Positions 21,326 through 33,300 of a DNA stretch of 64,000 bases are shown here, piece after piece. The stretch covers positions 41,582,009-41,646,008 of the forward strand of contig OX940974.1 of the NCBI GenBank assembly GCA_954871275.1, given 5' to 3'. The stretch comes from Leptopterna dolabrata. Lineage: Eukaryota > Arthropoda > Insecta > Hemiptera > Miridae. Below the pieces are notes generated by a model. The model worked only from the letters and a program-made list of their open reading frames with translations. It did no database searches and had not been told where the DNA came from. Made by a program: the position numbers and the translations under genes. How positions within the stretch are numbered: position 1 is the stretch's first letter; every line of letters starts with the position of its first letter.

Positions 21326-22084
21326 CGGTATTAGAGTAGATAAGTAAAATATCTCCTCAACCAGAAATTATGGTGAGATCCTGAATCCCGCCTCATCAAG
21401 AATTTGAGGGGGGGTGAGGGGGGGGGGGGGGGCTGTCATGCAACAACTGTCTTTCTCGAAGCGACATACTTGAAACATCCTTCAACCTACGAACCTACAT
21501 TGTTTTATTAAATCGAAATTTTCCACGATTTTCATTAATAAAAAATTTCAGTCATGCAGCATGGCTTTTCAAGAGCGACTTTTCAGAGAAATAGTCGTGC
21601 TATTGCGTAAAAGATGATTTAGCGAGAAACATTACCACTTTTCATAAGATTATATAATTTTTTCGTGATTTTAGCCATTTTTACCGATTTTTGACCCTTA
21701 TGAAGTCAAATATGACCCATTCTTTTTTTTTTGATAAAAATATTTATGTTATCGAAATCGTCTTCCTTTCTGTCGTGAATCATCATCCCACACAACGTCA
21801 GGTGAATCAATATTGATTTTAGCACATCAATTTTTGACCCCCCAAAAATCCAAATTTGGCCCCTATTTCTGTGAAAAACAATTGAAATGGAATTTTTCTG
21901 TCTTTAATCACCTTTCCATACCACTTCCCATGGTTTTATATAAATTGTTCGCGATTTTAGTCATTTTTACCAATTTTTGACTCCTAAAAACTCAAATTTG
22001 ATCCCTTAGAATTTTGATAATGGCTCATCTTCGAACTCATCCTTTTGTTTGGCAGTAAGAACATTTTGGCGAGATTCGGCATTT
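21326..22084. other. Gene-free stretch with family C pieces
   Basis: No gene. It has a run of about 20 G near 21,410-21,432, then family C text (TCAGTCATGCAGCATGGC) and repeated TTTTTGACC phrases to 22,060. Confidence 0.5.
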
Positions 22085-22935
22085 CGGTTTATTATTCTGT
22101 GTAAATTATTCTGTGTCAAAATTTGATCTTTTACGTTTCAAGGTGCGTAGATTCCAAAAACGCTGTAAAGTCCTTGTCACATGGGTTTATTATTCTACTG
22201 GACATACCTACAGAAATTTTGGCTGTTCATTTATTGTTTATTTCATGTGAAATAATTGAAATAGCTATTTCTGATGGTTTCCACCATTTTTGGCCCCTAA
22301 AACACGAATTAGGTACGCTCCTTTTCTGTTTTTTTTTTTTTTTTTAAATTTATCTTTATCATTTGTAACGCTATTTAATCGTCTTGATCCACGTGTTGAC
22401 ACTTTTCCAGTGTTATTATACAAATTGATGATGATTTCAGAAGATTTCCCAGGTTTTTGACTCATAAAAAATCAATTTTGTGAGCTGAACATTTGGTAGA
22501 ACCTCGATTTTCCACTCTTTGGTCAAAATCGACTTCATATTCGGTCTTCTCGTCCCCAAAAACATGGAAAACGATACCTTAAAAGCTCATGTTACTAACA
22601 TGTTGCTAAAACGCAAAAAGTACCTATTTTTACACACATTTTCACTCATAACACCCCTGGGTATATTCCGATCGGGCTGAAAAGTTTCGGGACACAACTA
22701 GGGCCCAAATGGAGCATGTGTGCGAAAGAACGACTTTTTTAGATCTAAAATGAAGCCTGTACACGTGATACGGCGTACGGCGGACGGCGTACGGCGGACG
22801 GCGGACGGACATTGCATTTTTGGAATCTACGCACCTTGAAACGGAAAAGAAAAAAGTTTGAGGGGGTGTTTTAAAAATTATTTGCTGAGCGAATACATAG
22901 GTGTATTATTCACAGAATAATAATCCAAAAGCTGG
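22085..22935 (-). mobile_element. Family A element, full copy in opposite orientation
   Basis: A shortened inverted end at 22,085-22,163, body on the minus strand, then the full end to 22,935. The GCCGTAC block here is long, with alternating GGCGTACGGCGGAC units. Confidence 0.75.
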
Positions 22936-23794
22936 TAGGAGGGGGATCATTGACAAACGCCATGATACCTGATCAACTAGAACCCTGTGGTGCATTTCTT
23001 CTTCAACCTCATGAATAAAGTAATATGTGTAGGTACACGAGAACATAAGTATATTATTCCATCAAGAACGCCCAATCATACAAACGACTGGATGTCACCT
23101 CCGCCATTATTATCATTGACATCCTGAGTAAGCTAAACACGCCCTAAGTAAGTTAAATGCTTGTCGGCTATAATGATAGCTGACAAGCATTAGAATTAGA
23201 AATCTAACAAGAATCTGACGGTTCAGAATCTGGCAAGAATCAGAAAAGCACACACGCTGTGATCGTGACTTAAGGTAAGGATCCTTGTGATCTGTGATGT
23301 AGACTTTTTTAAAGGAAATTTTTGGTTACTGCGTAAGTAGTTGTCATAAATTAAATTACTTTAAATTGAGTTGACACATGTAATACGCGGCGATCCAGTT
23401 AACCCAATGTGATATTTTGTGGGCACATTTAATGGCGTAGCCGTTCTGTTATTCAGAAGAAAGAGGATGAGAATATCCCGAGGCCTTCTAATTGTTTTTT
23501 TTTTATCTTTTATTCAAGACCGCTTTCGGCTTATTAGGTCATCAGCAGTTTTTTCGTGGGACCTGTTTGTAACAAAGGCAAAGACACTAAGGTTTTGGAC
23601 ATGGTAACCAGGCGTAATAATGACTCACAATTATTTGTGTGGTAGCTAATCACTGAACGTTCAGAGTTGATGCGAAGCTTCAACTGCAGAGTTGTTATGA
23701 CCTTCCAGTATGATTCCGACAGGAAATCCAGATGCATCCCTTAGTATAATAGCCGGGCATTTGTAGACATTACTTTGATGCCTGCCTTACATGA
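22936..23794. other. Gene-free stretch
   Basis: No supported gene. A hammerhead-like core on the minus strand at 23,521-23,547 is the only notable motif. Confidence 0.4.
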
Positions 23795-24352
23795 TAGAAA
23801 AAACGCTGCAAAGTCCTTGTCACATGGGTTTATTATTCTACTGGACATACCTACAGAAATGTTGGCTGTTCATTTATTGTTTCTTTCATGTGAAATAATT
23901 GAAATAGCTATTTCTGATGGTTTCCACCAATTTTGGCCCCGAAACACGACTTAGGTACGATTTTTTTTAAATTGTCTTTGATCATTGGTAGTGCAATTTA
24001 ATCGTCTTGATCCACGTGTTGGCACTTTTTCTACTGTTATCATACAAACTGATGGTGATTTCAGACGATTTCCCAGGTTTTTGACTCATAAAAAATCAAT
24101 TTTGGGAGCTGAACATTTGGTAGAACCTCGATTTTCCACTTTTTGGTCTAGATTAACTTCATATTCGGTCTTATCGTCCCCAAAAACATGGAAAACGATA
24201 CCTCAAAAGCTCATGTTACTAACATGTTGCTAAAACTCAAAAAGTACCTATTTTTGTGCACATTTTCACTCATAACATCCCTGGGTATATTCCGATCGGG
24301 CTGAAAAGTTTCGAGACACAACTTGGGCCCAAATAGAGCATGTGTGAGAACG
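23795..24352 (-). repeat. Family A fragment next to the Transib-bearing copy
   Basis: Runs from AACGCTGCAAAGTCCTTGTC to GAGAACGACTTTT and is cut by the following head-to-head copy, the same arrangement as at 20,005-20,468. Confidence 0.85.
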
Positions 24353-24467
24353 ACTTTTGGTTTATTATTCTGTGAATAATTAATTAATAATTTTTATAAC
24401 ACACCCTCAAAATTTTTCCTTTTACGTTTCAAGGTGCGTAGATTCCAAGCAATGTCCGTCCACCGTA

Positions 24468-24472
24468 CGCCG
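24468..24472. repeat. Transib target-site duplication, left
   Basis: CGCCG, repeated at 27348-27352. Transib and RAG transposition duplicate 5 bp and favour GC-rich targets. Confidence 0.85.
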
Positions 24473-24510
24473 CACAGTGGGGCCAAATGGCCAAAATACG
24501 GAAAAAACTA
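24473..24510 (+). repeat. Transib left end, RSS-like
   Basis: CACAGTG, 22 bases, then AAAAAACTA (A-run at 24502-24507), comparable to the A-rich nonamer of a recombination signal. Confidence 0.6.
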
Positions 24511-24809
24511 CGAATCTCGAAAACGGATAATGATATCGACTTGGGAGTGGTTTCATTCGATTCAGAGAGGAAAAATACATTAGAAAAAACGATGTTATCT
24601 GTTTTACAAGAGTTTCATTATCAAACTTAACTGAACATTTTCTTCGGAACAACCTGAAAATTTTGCTTCTTCTCAAAATTTGCTCATGTCCTCTGTTGAA
24701 ATAACAAAAAAATGAAATAAATAACTTCACTACAACTCATTTTTGCACTTTTTGCGCATCAGCATATTCGGGATGCCTTGAAAAGTCAAAATTTGACAGC
24801 GCATTGCAT

Positions 24810-26799
24810 TTACGAAAGTAACGCCTCAGCTTCCGCGCTGAAATCTTCAAGCCTTTTCTTTGGAGATGGACGCAAGGAAGTGATAAAGGGGTCAGACGTT
24901 TCTAGCAGTTTATGAAAAATATCCTCGTTGGTGTTCAATCGGGAATTTTTTCTTGTGTAATGAGTTCTGAAATGTTTGTAGTCCTTGTTCCGACTCTCTT
25001 GAGCTTCTTCTGAGAGTGCACCGATTGGCAGAGCAGCAGATTCAACTATTTCGGACCCATGTATTAATATCTTATGTAGTGTACATGGCATATAGTACCA
25101 CGGGTACAACCTCACAGCTAATTCAGCAGTATCTTGGGTGTAAGTGGCGAATTTGGAAACGTCAATCTGATGACTGCTGCTGTTGATCACTTCCAGGATT
25201 GTCCCTAATCTGCAAATCAATGTTATATCAATACCAGTTATCGAAGCTACAACTGAGGGGTTAGCAAAAAATCTTCTCGAGGTATTCCCTGTATTGCTCG
25301 ATCCGTAGCCCTGCTTCACGTAGTCAACTCTTATACCAAGTTGACTCAGTAATTCTCTTTGAATTCGGTTCTTCTCGGCATCTTTGATTGGCTTAGTTGT
25401 AGCATTGGTCCTCCATGCCTGAAATTTTAAGTTGTAACTAAGATGAAGAATATACTCCATAAATTTAATTCTGGCATGGAGAGGAGAAATTCCCAGTTTA
25501 AAAGCTTCGCGATTTGGAGGTCTCTGTTTTACTGATTGCACATTATTCATTTCCGTTGGACGAGCACCGCAAATGACGCAATTGGTAGAAGCCGTGGTAT
25601 CAGTACAAATTTGGGCTACTTTCCCATCCAACATCGTGAAATGCAATACATGTTTTACAGTAATTGCACGAGTGCCTATAATCAGTCTCATATCTTGCAG
25701 ATTTTTAATTTCATTTTCTACTCTCAATATTTCTGTCTTAACTACTACATCCGTTTCCTTTTCATAATCAAATCTCAGTGGTCTACAATATAGTGTTGAC
25801 GAAGGTCTTGGATTCAACCAACTAATGGAATCGTCATTATCAGTTGCAGTGATTCGCAGAGGCACGATAGACGTCATGAATAGGTTCGCGTCAGTTTTTC
25901 CTTCATTGACTTGTGAGAACGATTGAGAAAACTCTTGCTGGCCTGAGGCCCCATCACATCCCCATTTCGTATGTAATGTGACATTATGGTCCTTCAAATT
26001 ATCAATTTCCTCCTCTGTCATTGTTTGAAATATTCTATCCACGGTATGATCAAGCAAGTTCTGTAGCGGAACCCCACCACCGGTTTCCGATATATTAACA
26101 CCACTTGGATAGCAATTTTTTTTTTGCCTCAGCCACTTTTTTGTAGGAGGGGAAGATATTAAAACCTGCACTTTTAGTTGCAGCTCTGATAGTTTCGTAC
26201 TGAAACCTGGTCATCTTGGCTTGGAGGAAAAGAGCTAATGCAAATTCGGCAGTAAACACTGGTGACTTATCAACCTCGGCTGAGGAACCAGCTGCATCTA
26301 TCAAATTTTGATCGTTCAACGATCGTATTTTTGCAATTTTAAACCTCTTACCCCTCTCACCACACTCGTCAAAAGGTTTTTCAGGTCGTCCGATTCTATG
26401 AAAGCCGCCCTCCGCGGATTGCATACAAGCCCTGTCATCACTATTTGGTAAATTAATCATAAACTCACCCTTCATCCAATCGCGGTATTTTCTTAAAAAG
26501 TTCTGCTTGTTACGGGCAGCTGTCGACCACCTTTGATTAAAATGAGTGAGAAACCTCTTTTTTAATTGTGTTATCAACAAGGAGAGCTCATCTTCTTTCA
26601 GATGTGTGAAGTTACCCACGATATATTGTTCAATATCACCTCCGTTAAATAGAACTTCACACAAATCACCGTATAAAATTTGTATTGGTTCCATCTCTGG
26701 AGAACGACTAACCGAGAAGACTGACATGGTATTAAAAGGATTCTCATAGCGTGATAAAAGTGCACGCCGAATACTCAACCAATTGAATAAACAACACAT
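24810..26799 (-). pseudogene. Transib transposase, RAG1-like, one frameshift
   Basis: Two overlapping frames (26799-26095 and 26171-24810) form one gene. The first holds GRPEKPFDE...RGKRFK, comparable to the start of the RAG1 nonamer-binding region, and ends in YETIRAATK...FPSYKKVAEAKK, which parallels the RAG1 segment before the catalytic core. The second frame (453 residues) has KWGCDG with D73, MLDGKV with D182 (spacing 109; RAG1 D600-D708 is 108), C198-x2-C201, H366-x4-H371 and E392 in QESRNK: the full DDE set and the CCHH zinc site of RAG1. The frames meet at a run of ten A (26116-26125), one base too many for continuity. The in-frame Met near 26727 is another possible start. Combined length of about 650 residues suits Transib. 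The single homopolymer indel may be a sequencing error or a recent mutation. Confidence 0.9.
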
Positions 26800-27322
26800 G
26801 TTTGAACAAGCCCATTTGCGTAGGGCTCTGACCGACGCCTACTGTTTCTTATTGAAAGAATGAGAGCAGAGGTCAGACGCGCAAATATGCGCAGCTGAAA
26901 TTTATACAGGTGCTACCTAACTACGCCTGGAAAAGAAATATTCAACAGCCACGTTGGAGACTTGTGGAGCTTTTTTTGAAAGTCACAAAACATGCAATTG
27001 ACAATGAAAAAGAGTGTGTTTTTTCTTCAAAATACCTCCTAAGCGTATTGTTGTCCTGAGCAATGCTCTCATTTCTTTGTTGGGTGTTTTCATGATCGTT
27101 ATAAACCCTTACGCTTTAAAAATAAATTTTTAGAAAAGTGTTATGTTTTTTATAACAACGCTTAAAAATTAAGCAAAATTTATGATTTTCTCACTTTACT
27201 TAAGAAATTTGAGGATATGAAATTTTTTTACTGAAAACTGCTATCATACCTTGATTCTACAGGAAGTTTACTATAGGATTCCATTATTCCGGCAATTAAT
27301 TCTTATTTTTCAAAAAATTGAC

Positions 27323-27347
27323 TTTTTTCCACGTTTGCCCCACTGTG
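27323..27347 (-). repeat. Transib right end, RSS-like
   Basis: Read inward: CACAGTG, 12 bases, then AAAAAAGT. With the left end this gives 12- and 22-base spacers. Confidence 0.6.
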
Positions 27348-27352
27348 CGCCG
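27348..27352. repeat. Transib target-site duplication, right
   Basis: CGCCG, identical to 24468-24472. Confidence 0.85.
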
Positions 27353-28125
27353 TACGCCGTACGCTGTCCGCCGTATCACGTGTACCGGCTTCATTTTTGG
27401 TCTAAAAAAGTGGTTCTTTCGCACAAATGCTCCATTTGGGCCGTAGTTGTGTCCCGAAACTTTTCAGCCCGATCGGAATATACCCAGGGATGTTATGAGT
27501 GAAAATGTGCACAAAAATAGGTACTTTTTGTGTTTTAGTAACATGAGCTTGTGAGGTATCTTTTTCCATGTTTTTGGGGACGAGAAGACCGAATATGAAG
27601 TAGATTTTGACCAAAGGTGGAAAATCGAGGTTCTACCAAATGTTCAGCTCCCAAAATTGATTTTTTATGAGTCAAAAATCTGGGAAATCGTCTGAAATCA
27701 CCATCAGTTTGTATAATAACACTGGAAGTAGTATCAACACGTGGATCAAGACGATTAAATGGCACTACCAATGATCAAAGATAAATTGAAAAAAAAGAGC
27801 GTACCTAATTCGTGGTTTAGGGGCCAAAAATGGTGGAAACCAGCAGCAATAGCTATTTTAATTATTTCACATGAAATAAACAATAAATGAACAGCCATCA
27901 TTTCTGTGGGTATGTCCAGTAGAATAATAAACCCATGTGACAAGGACTTTGCAGCGTTTTCTAGACCAAAAATGAAGTCGGTACACGTGATACGGCGGAC
28001 GGACATTGCATTTTTGGAATCTACACACCTTGAAACGTAAAAGAAAACATTTTGAGGGCGTGTTATAAAAATTTTTTGCTGAGCGATTACATAGGTGTAT
28101 TATTCACACAATAATGAACCAAAAA

Positions 28126-29559
28126 CGAAAGGGGAAAAACAGGAATTGGCATTTCCATATCCTAATTAACTCAATATAAACAAAAATTAATTACAGTCGA
28201 GCTTTTAATGCAGTTTAGAAGTTTACGGTAGGTACCCATAAACGATAACTTGCGATGTTTCATTTTTAAATTAAAAATTGAAGGTGCTTATTGATTTAAT
28301 TCGTCGATTTCATTGTTTATTATTGCTATTATTATTATGTATTTGTTTTTCATAAAGCATGAGTGTTACTTGGTTCCTTTTGTTTTGTAGGCTCATCACT
28401 CGGTTATAGCTTCCATTGCAGGTGAATTTCACATATATTCGTGTGAATGTTAGCTTACCACGAGCCTAGGGCCGCGTTCATTGAATTGGAGGTCTTCCGC
28501 ATTTCGGTCGAGTGGGTTCATATCAAACCGTTCGAGTGGAATTCTTACGAATATTCGAGGTGGGAACCGTGTTCATCCAAATTCATCAGAATTAATCAAA
28601 ATTCATCCGAATTCAAGCAAGTCATGATTCGGATTTCCGAGTTATAACTTCTTGTGTGTACTGAATAATATATAGAACTGATGTGCTAAGTACGAGTATG
28701 CATTTTCTATGACGATCATCAGTTTATAGCGATACTCGTTTTCTTGGACTTGAAATGTTCCAAAATCATGTTCTCACTTTAAATTTCCCTCCGAGTTGAA
28801 ACCGTGTATGTTTCTAATATAGTTCTTACGAAGATGGATGGAAAATGAAATATTTTAACGCATGCGACTCGGTCGAACCAACTTGTCAGAGCTCATACAA
28901 ATTCTTGATGAGGCTGCTACCAGTGTAACTGTTTTCTTAATAACATTGACTTTCGTACGAGCGCTTACGAATTCGTACTAAGAGATTTCCCAACAAACTC
29001 CGATCCGATTTTGATACCTAAATGTTCGGGAACGTCAGAAGAACGTAAATGTCAAAATACAGGTGGAGTGGCACCAAATTTCCTACTGTACAGAGAGGTC
29101 TTCCCACGCTGAATGGCTACTAGTATCACCTATAGACTGTCCGATCAATATCTGAGTTACAAATCATCGTCTTTCCGTAGAAATTCACGGGTATCAGAGC
29201 CTTATTTGAAACAGAGCGGAGGAAAATCAAGGCTACAGCGTAATTATTTGTCCTTTTACTATAAAACAACACAGATTTTCAGTATTGCGGAATAAATGTT
29301 TAGGGTAGGTCGGCATACCAGTATTCGAAGAATGCTCGTTTGATCAGATCAAGTCAACCCCTTCCCCCCAACACAAATACCTCAGTCAACATTGAAGATC
29401 ACAGAATTCATTATTATTATTATTATTATCATATCATCAATTCATCATCATTATTATACGTCCAGTATTAGTGCTAAGAAATTAATTGACTGGAAGGAGT
29501 AGATACTCCAATCAGGTAGTTGATTTATTTTTCTCAGTATGATTTTGCTTCCTCACTAA
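28126..29559. other. Gene-free stretch
   Basis: No supported gene. A trinucleotide (ATT/ATC) microsatellite lies at about 29,409-29,460. Confidence 0.5.
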
Positions 29560-30425
29560 CGGAAGGTGGAAGCTTCGGATTCGTGATTGAGTAAAAAAAA
29601 TGATGTCCTCCAAAATGAAATTTTCGCGTTTCAGACATCAAGGTACATTTTCGGTTCCGCGTCTGTCTGTCTGTGGTCAATTCCTTGTAACGCCCATAAT
29701 TACCCGAAATAATGGTCGAAATGGGCTGAAATTTGGAGGGTCGGTGCGGGTTGGGTCACAGATGGTTCCATACTAAAATCATTGAAAAAGTACCGTAACT
29801 TTCGTCTGCGCATGCGCAAACGTGAAATACTTGAAATGCCCATAACTACCTTAAATATAGTTGAAATGAGTTCAGATTTGGAGGGTCGATCAGGAATAAT
29901 ACTTTGATAATTCATTTGAATTTCTTTGAATTTCATTGGAATCGTAATATAACTTTCGTCTGCGCATTGCGAACATGAACTGTCCATTTCTTTGTAACGC
30001 TTCTAATTACGCGAAAAATAGTCGTACAGAGCTGAAATTGTGAGGGTACACGCGGGTTGGATCGCAGGTGATCCCGTTTCAGAATCATGGAAATCGATTG
30101 GTCTGCGCTTGCGCAACCGTGATATACCTGAAACGCCCATAACCACCTTAAATATCGTTGAAATGGTTTAGATTTGGAGGGTCGATCAGGAATAATACTT
30201 TCATAAGGAATTATCAATTTCATTGGAATCGTAATGGAACTTCCGTCTACGCATGCGCTAACATGAAGTGTTGACCATTTCTTTGTGACGCTTCGAACAA
30301 CGCGAAAATTAGTCGTAGAGAGCTGAAATTTTGAGGACAAACGCGGGTTGGATCGCAGATCTTCCCGCATCAAAACGAAACTACCCAACTATTGTTATAC
30401 GTTCATGTGATTGAGGTGAGGAAGC
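29560..30425. repeat. Family D modules with CGCATGCGC, about 150-bp period
   Basis: Four degenerate units carry CTTTCGTCTGCGCATGCGC-like cores at about 29,803, 29,956, 30,100 and 30,246, each followed by AACGCCCATAA or AACGCTTC...AC text. The whole is bounded by inward-facing TCGTGATTGAG-like and GTGATTGAGG phrases. Confidence 0.65.
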
Positions 30426-33120
30426 CCACTGAATTGGTAGACTTTTTTTTCTCACAAAATTAATTGTGTTTGAACTTGAATGCTGAGATCGGATTGCGGG
30501 ATGACTCCTGGTCCAGAGTCTCAGATTTATTGCTGTCGGGATGTGAAGACTCGTGTTATGACAGAAATACGTTGATGTTATGACAGCAATGGGACGAAAG
30601 GTAATTTAAAATGTTCGTATTCGAGTGGTGACATCAAACAGGCTGAACGTACATTCCGCGCGGTTCTGTTAATGCGATGACGTCATCGAGCTCTCCTACT
30701 CTCCTCGCCGTGCTGGACGGATCAATTGAATAAGAGCCGGGGGGATGGATTTGTGAATTAACGAGTCCTAACAACATCCTGCATAATTTGAGATTTTATT
30801 CAAGCCAACTCTTCGACCAGTAATGGTTCAACTGTACATTTCGTTACCTACCTTACTACCAAACAGTGGAAGCTCTCCATTGCAGCAAGGGGGTAAAAAA
30901 AATTGAGTTTGGTAGAAGCGAACATTTCCCCTCACGTTTTGTTTTAGATACATCAAGGGACAATTTTGGTTTTATGTTCATTTTTCTGGAATATTTGATG
31001 TGCAAAACAATATGTGATTGAGTTTAATTTGATTGATAAACAAAACGAACTAAGTAACTCATATAAACCTACCCTTCAGAAACGTAAGACATATTAGCAG
31101 CATAGATTCATCCAATTGATGCAGGGACTTTCTCAATAACTATATCATCCCGGTGGGACTTCCAGCTACCTATCAGAGACCTAGTAAATATACTATGCAA
31201 ATATTTACCCGCCAAGAAAACCTCCTCAGCCGCAAAGGATTCATATTCATTTTGCCCGCCAAAGTAGCATGCTTGGTACTTCGCTGTTGGTTGTGCGTGT
31301 ACAAACCTGTTTCTTCTCCCTCTGTTGGATATGTGTATAGAAACCTGTTCCTTCCCCCCAAACCTTGGCATTTCTTTCAACGCTGTTTGGCAGGTGCTTT
31401 GCGCCTGGGGGTGTTCGTGGTCCCATTCGAGGGTCCGCAGACCAGGAGGGTGTACCTACCTGGTATCACTTGTGGTCAAACTTCAAGTCGTAGGACCCAA
31501 AGTGAGCCATTTTTTGACGTTTGCGGCGCCATTGCAGGAACTTCAATATCAAATCCCTGCATTAGTGAGTTGTGGAGGAAATGCAGTAGGTGATAATGTG
31601 GATTTAGTACAACTCATCCTTAGGCCTACCACCCATGTGCACGCTGTAAAACTATTGCACAACAATGCCGAGCTTGGTATTGATTCATTTTATAATTTTC
31701 CCCTCGGTGAGTTGGCCATCGTGCCGTTTTTCATTCGACATTCTCAAGTTTTGAACTCATGTAGAGACACGCCATCCAGACGAAGTAACACGTAGGTACT
31801 TTAGCTCTTCCAAGGTGCGGTGGTACAAACTTTCAAAACAATGCCAGGTCATGGGATGGTAGGTGCTCTCTAAATAAAACTCTTCAAACTTTGGGAAGTC
31901 GGCCAAGTCATTATCATTATTCAGAAACTATACACCAAGATCCCTTCAAGCCGAGTTCTTTGATCCGCGCTGCGACATAATTATTCCGGTAAGTTGTGTT
32001 TTTCAGTGTGTAGCAACGTATTCTAATTTGCAGGCATCCGCTGTTGATCAATGTTTACGTGGTAAATGGAGTGATATGACGTGATGAATTTTGTTTCCTT
32101 ACTACACGTTTTGTTTCGATTTGGCTGATTTTAGACTATCATACGTCTGAATCATTTATGAAGACACTCAGTACAAAGTAATTTTCTATTGAGCTACCTA
32201 TCTGTTAGCTAATCTGCCGAAGAGGATATGAGGAGGGAGTCAACTCGTTTTATTAGGTGTTGAATCAGAATAATAGTGCAAATTGACTTCTTCTACCGTT
32301 GGAAACTGAAGTGGATAGTGATTTAATGCGTGAATGATACCATAAGTGCCAATATACCTACATGATACCATTGGTTTCACTGTATATGAGACCAGCATAC
32401 AGGGTGTCCCCCGATTTTGTTATACAGTCCCATTTCTCGATATAAAATGCAATTTTACATTATCAACGCGCACTAACTTCATCATTTCTAATGAGAGCTT
32501 CCATTTTTTTAAATGCTTATTCGGATTAGAGGCAATATTTCATGGAGGATCATTAGATTTTGAGACGTGCACAATGTATGTATTTTCAACGCAGTTGCGA
32601 TGGTCGTACAAAACCCTCCACTTTGACATAACCATTGTTGCAGTGCTGACGTGTTATTTGCCAGCGCTGAATCACGCATTGAAGTAAGTTTTTATTTGAA
32701 CGCTACTCGAGCGAAGACGTTGGTTTGGCTTTTTTTTGCAGACGTGCCGTATAAGCTAAGTGCAATAAATCGGTATTTAGCTCATGTTCGTCGCCACTTA
32801 GGTACGTAGCTAGTACGCTAGGACAGAGAAAAAAAAGAAGAAATAACAAACAAATAAAATCTGACTTCTCCGTGGAACAGTAGGTATCCATGCCAAATAT
32901 ACCCGTGACAGCATTACACAGGGTTTTCTGAGTGGCAATGGCTCGGGACTAAAGCGAATGCAGTCTTACAAATTCTTGAAGCTTGCCTTTGTGTAAAATG
33001 GAAAAAGCAATAAAAAACGGACCTAGCTATACAGGGAAAAAAAGAGATCTGAGTGCGATGCACGGAAGGAATTGTTCAGAAAAGCAATAAATAAATTATT
33101 TACGAGGAAACGTTGAAAAC
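30426..33120. other. Gene-free stretch
   Basis: No supported gene. Open frames at 31,153-31,593 and 31,325-31,795 (plus) lack recognisable motifs. A TGACGTCA palindrome is at about 30,678. CAGGGTGTCCC at 32,400 matches the end of the fold-back element in the ORP9 intron. Confidence 0.4.
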
Positions 33121-33300
33121 ATCAGGGTGAAAGACCACCAGCGGGACTTGAACGTGCAACCTTCCGACTCACGCTTGGATGCTCCAACGTACTGATGCCA
33201 ACTGCTCAGATGAGTTGGCATCATAGCTCAATCAATAATCGTTGGTTGGAGCGTCCTGTCGTAAACCGGAAGGTTTCAGGTTCAACTTCCGCGGGTGTCA
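33121..33300. repeat. Head-to-head pair of tRNA-like sequences (SINE heads)
   Basis: Plus strand: TAGCTCAATCAATAATCG (A-box-like, 33,223) and GGTTCAACTTCC (B-box-like, 33,279-33,290). Minus strand: GGTTGCACGTTCAAGTCCC (33,143-33,161) with a similar upstream part. The two halves are imperfect inverted copies. Likely tRNA-derived SINE sequence rather than functional tRNA genes, because the anticodon arms do not fold cleanly. Confidence 0.5.

Larger units (their letters stand above)
24473..27347 (-). mobile_element. Transib (RAG1-related) DNA transposon, 2,875 bp
   Basis: Seen: terminal inverted repeats CACAGTGGGGC at 24473-24483 and 27337-27347, flanked by CGCCG on both sides, enclosing a single minus-strand transposase gene. 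The first seven bases, CACAGTG, equal the consensus heptamer of V(D)J recombination signals. Known: Transib elements share catalytic core, 5-bp duplication and heptamer-like ends with RAG1. The element lies in the GC-rich block of a family A copy. There is no room for a RAG2-like gene, which fits Transib rather than ProtoRAG. It looks complete apart from one frameshift in the gene. Confidence 0.93.
24353..28125 (+). mobile_element. Family A element interrupted by a Transib transposon
   Basis: Left part 24,353-24,472 and right part 27,348-28,125 join to a full family A copy with both inverted ends. The break is in the GCCGTACGCC block. Confidence 0.85.

Noticed and set aside
24473..27347. ProtoRAG (RAG1 plus RAG2) element
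   Set aside because: Only one gene fits between the ends and no kelch-like frame is present.
31325..31795. 156-codon plus-strand ORF
   Set aside because: No recognisable motif, no splice context, overlapping frames also open.
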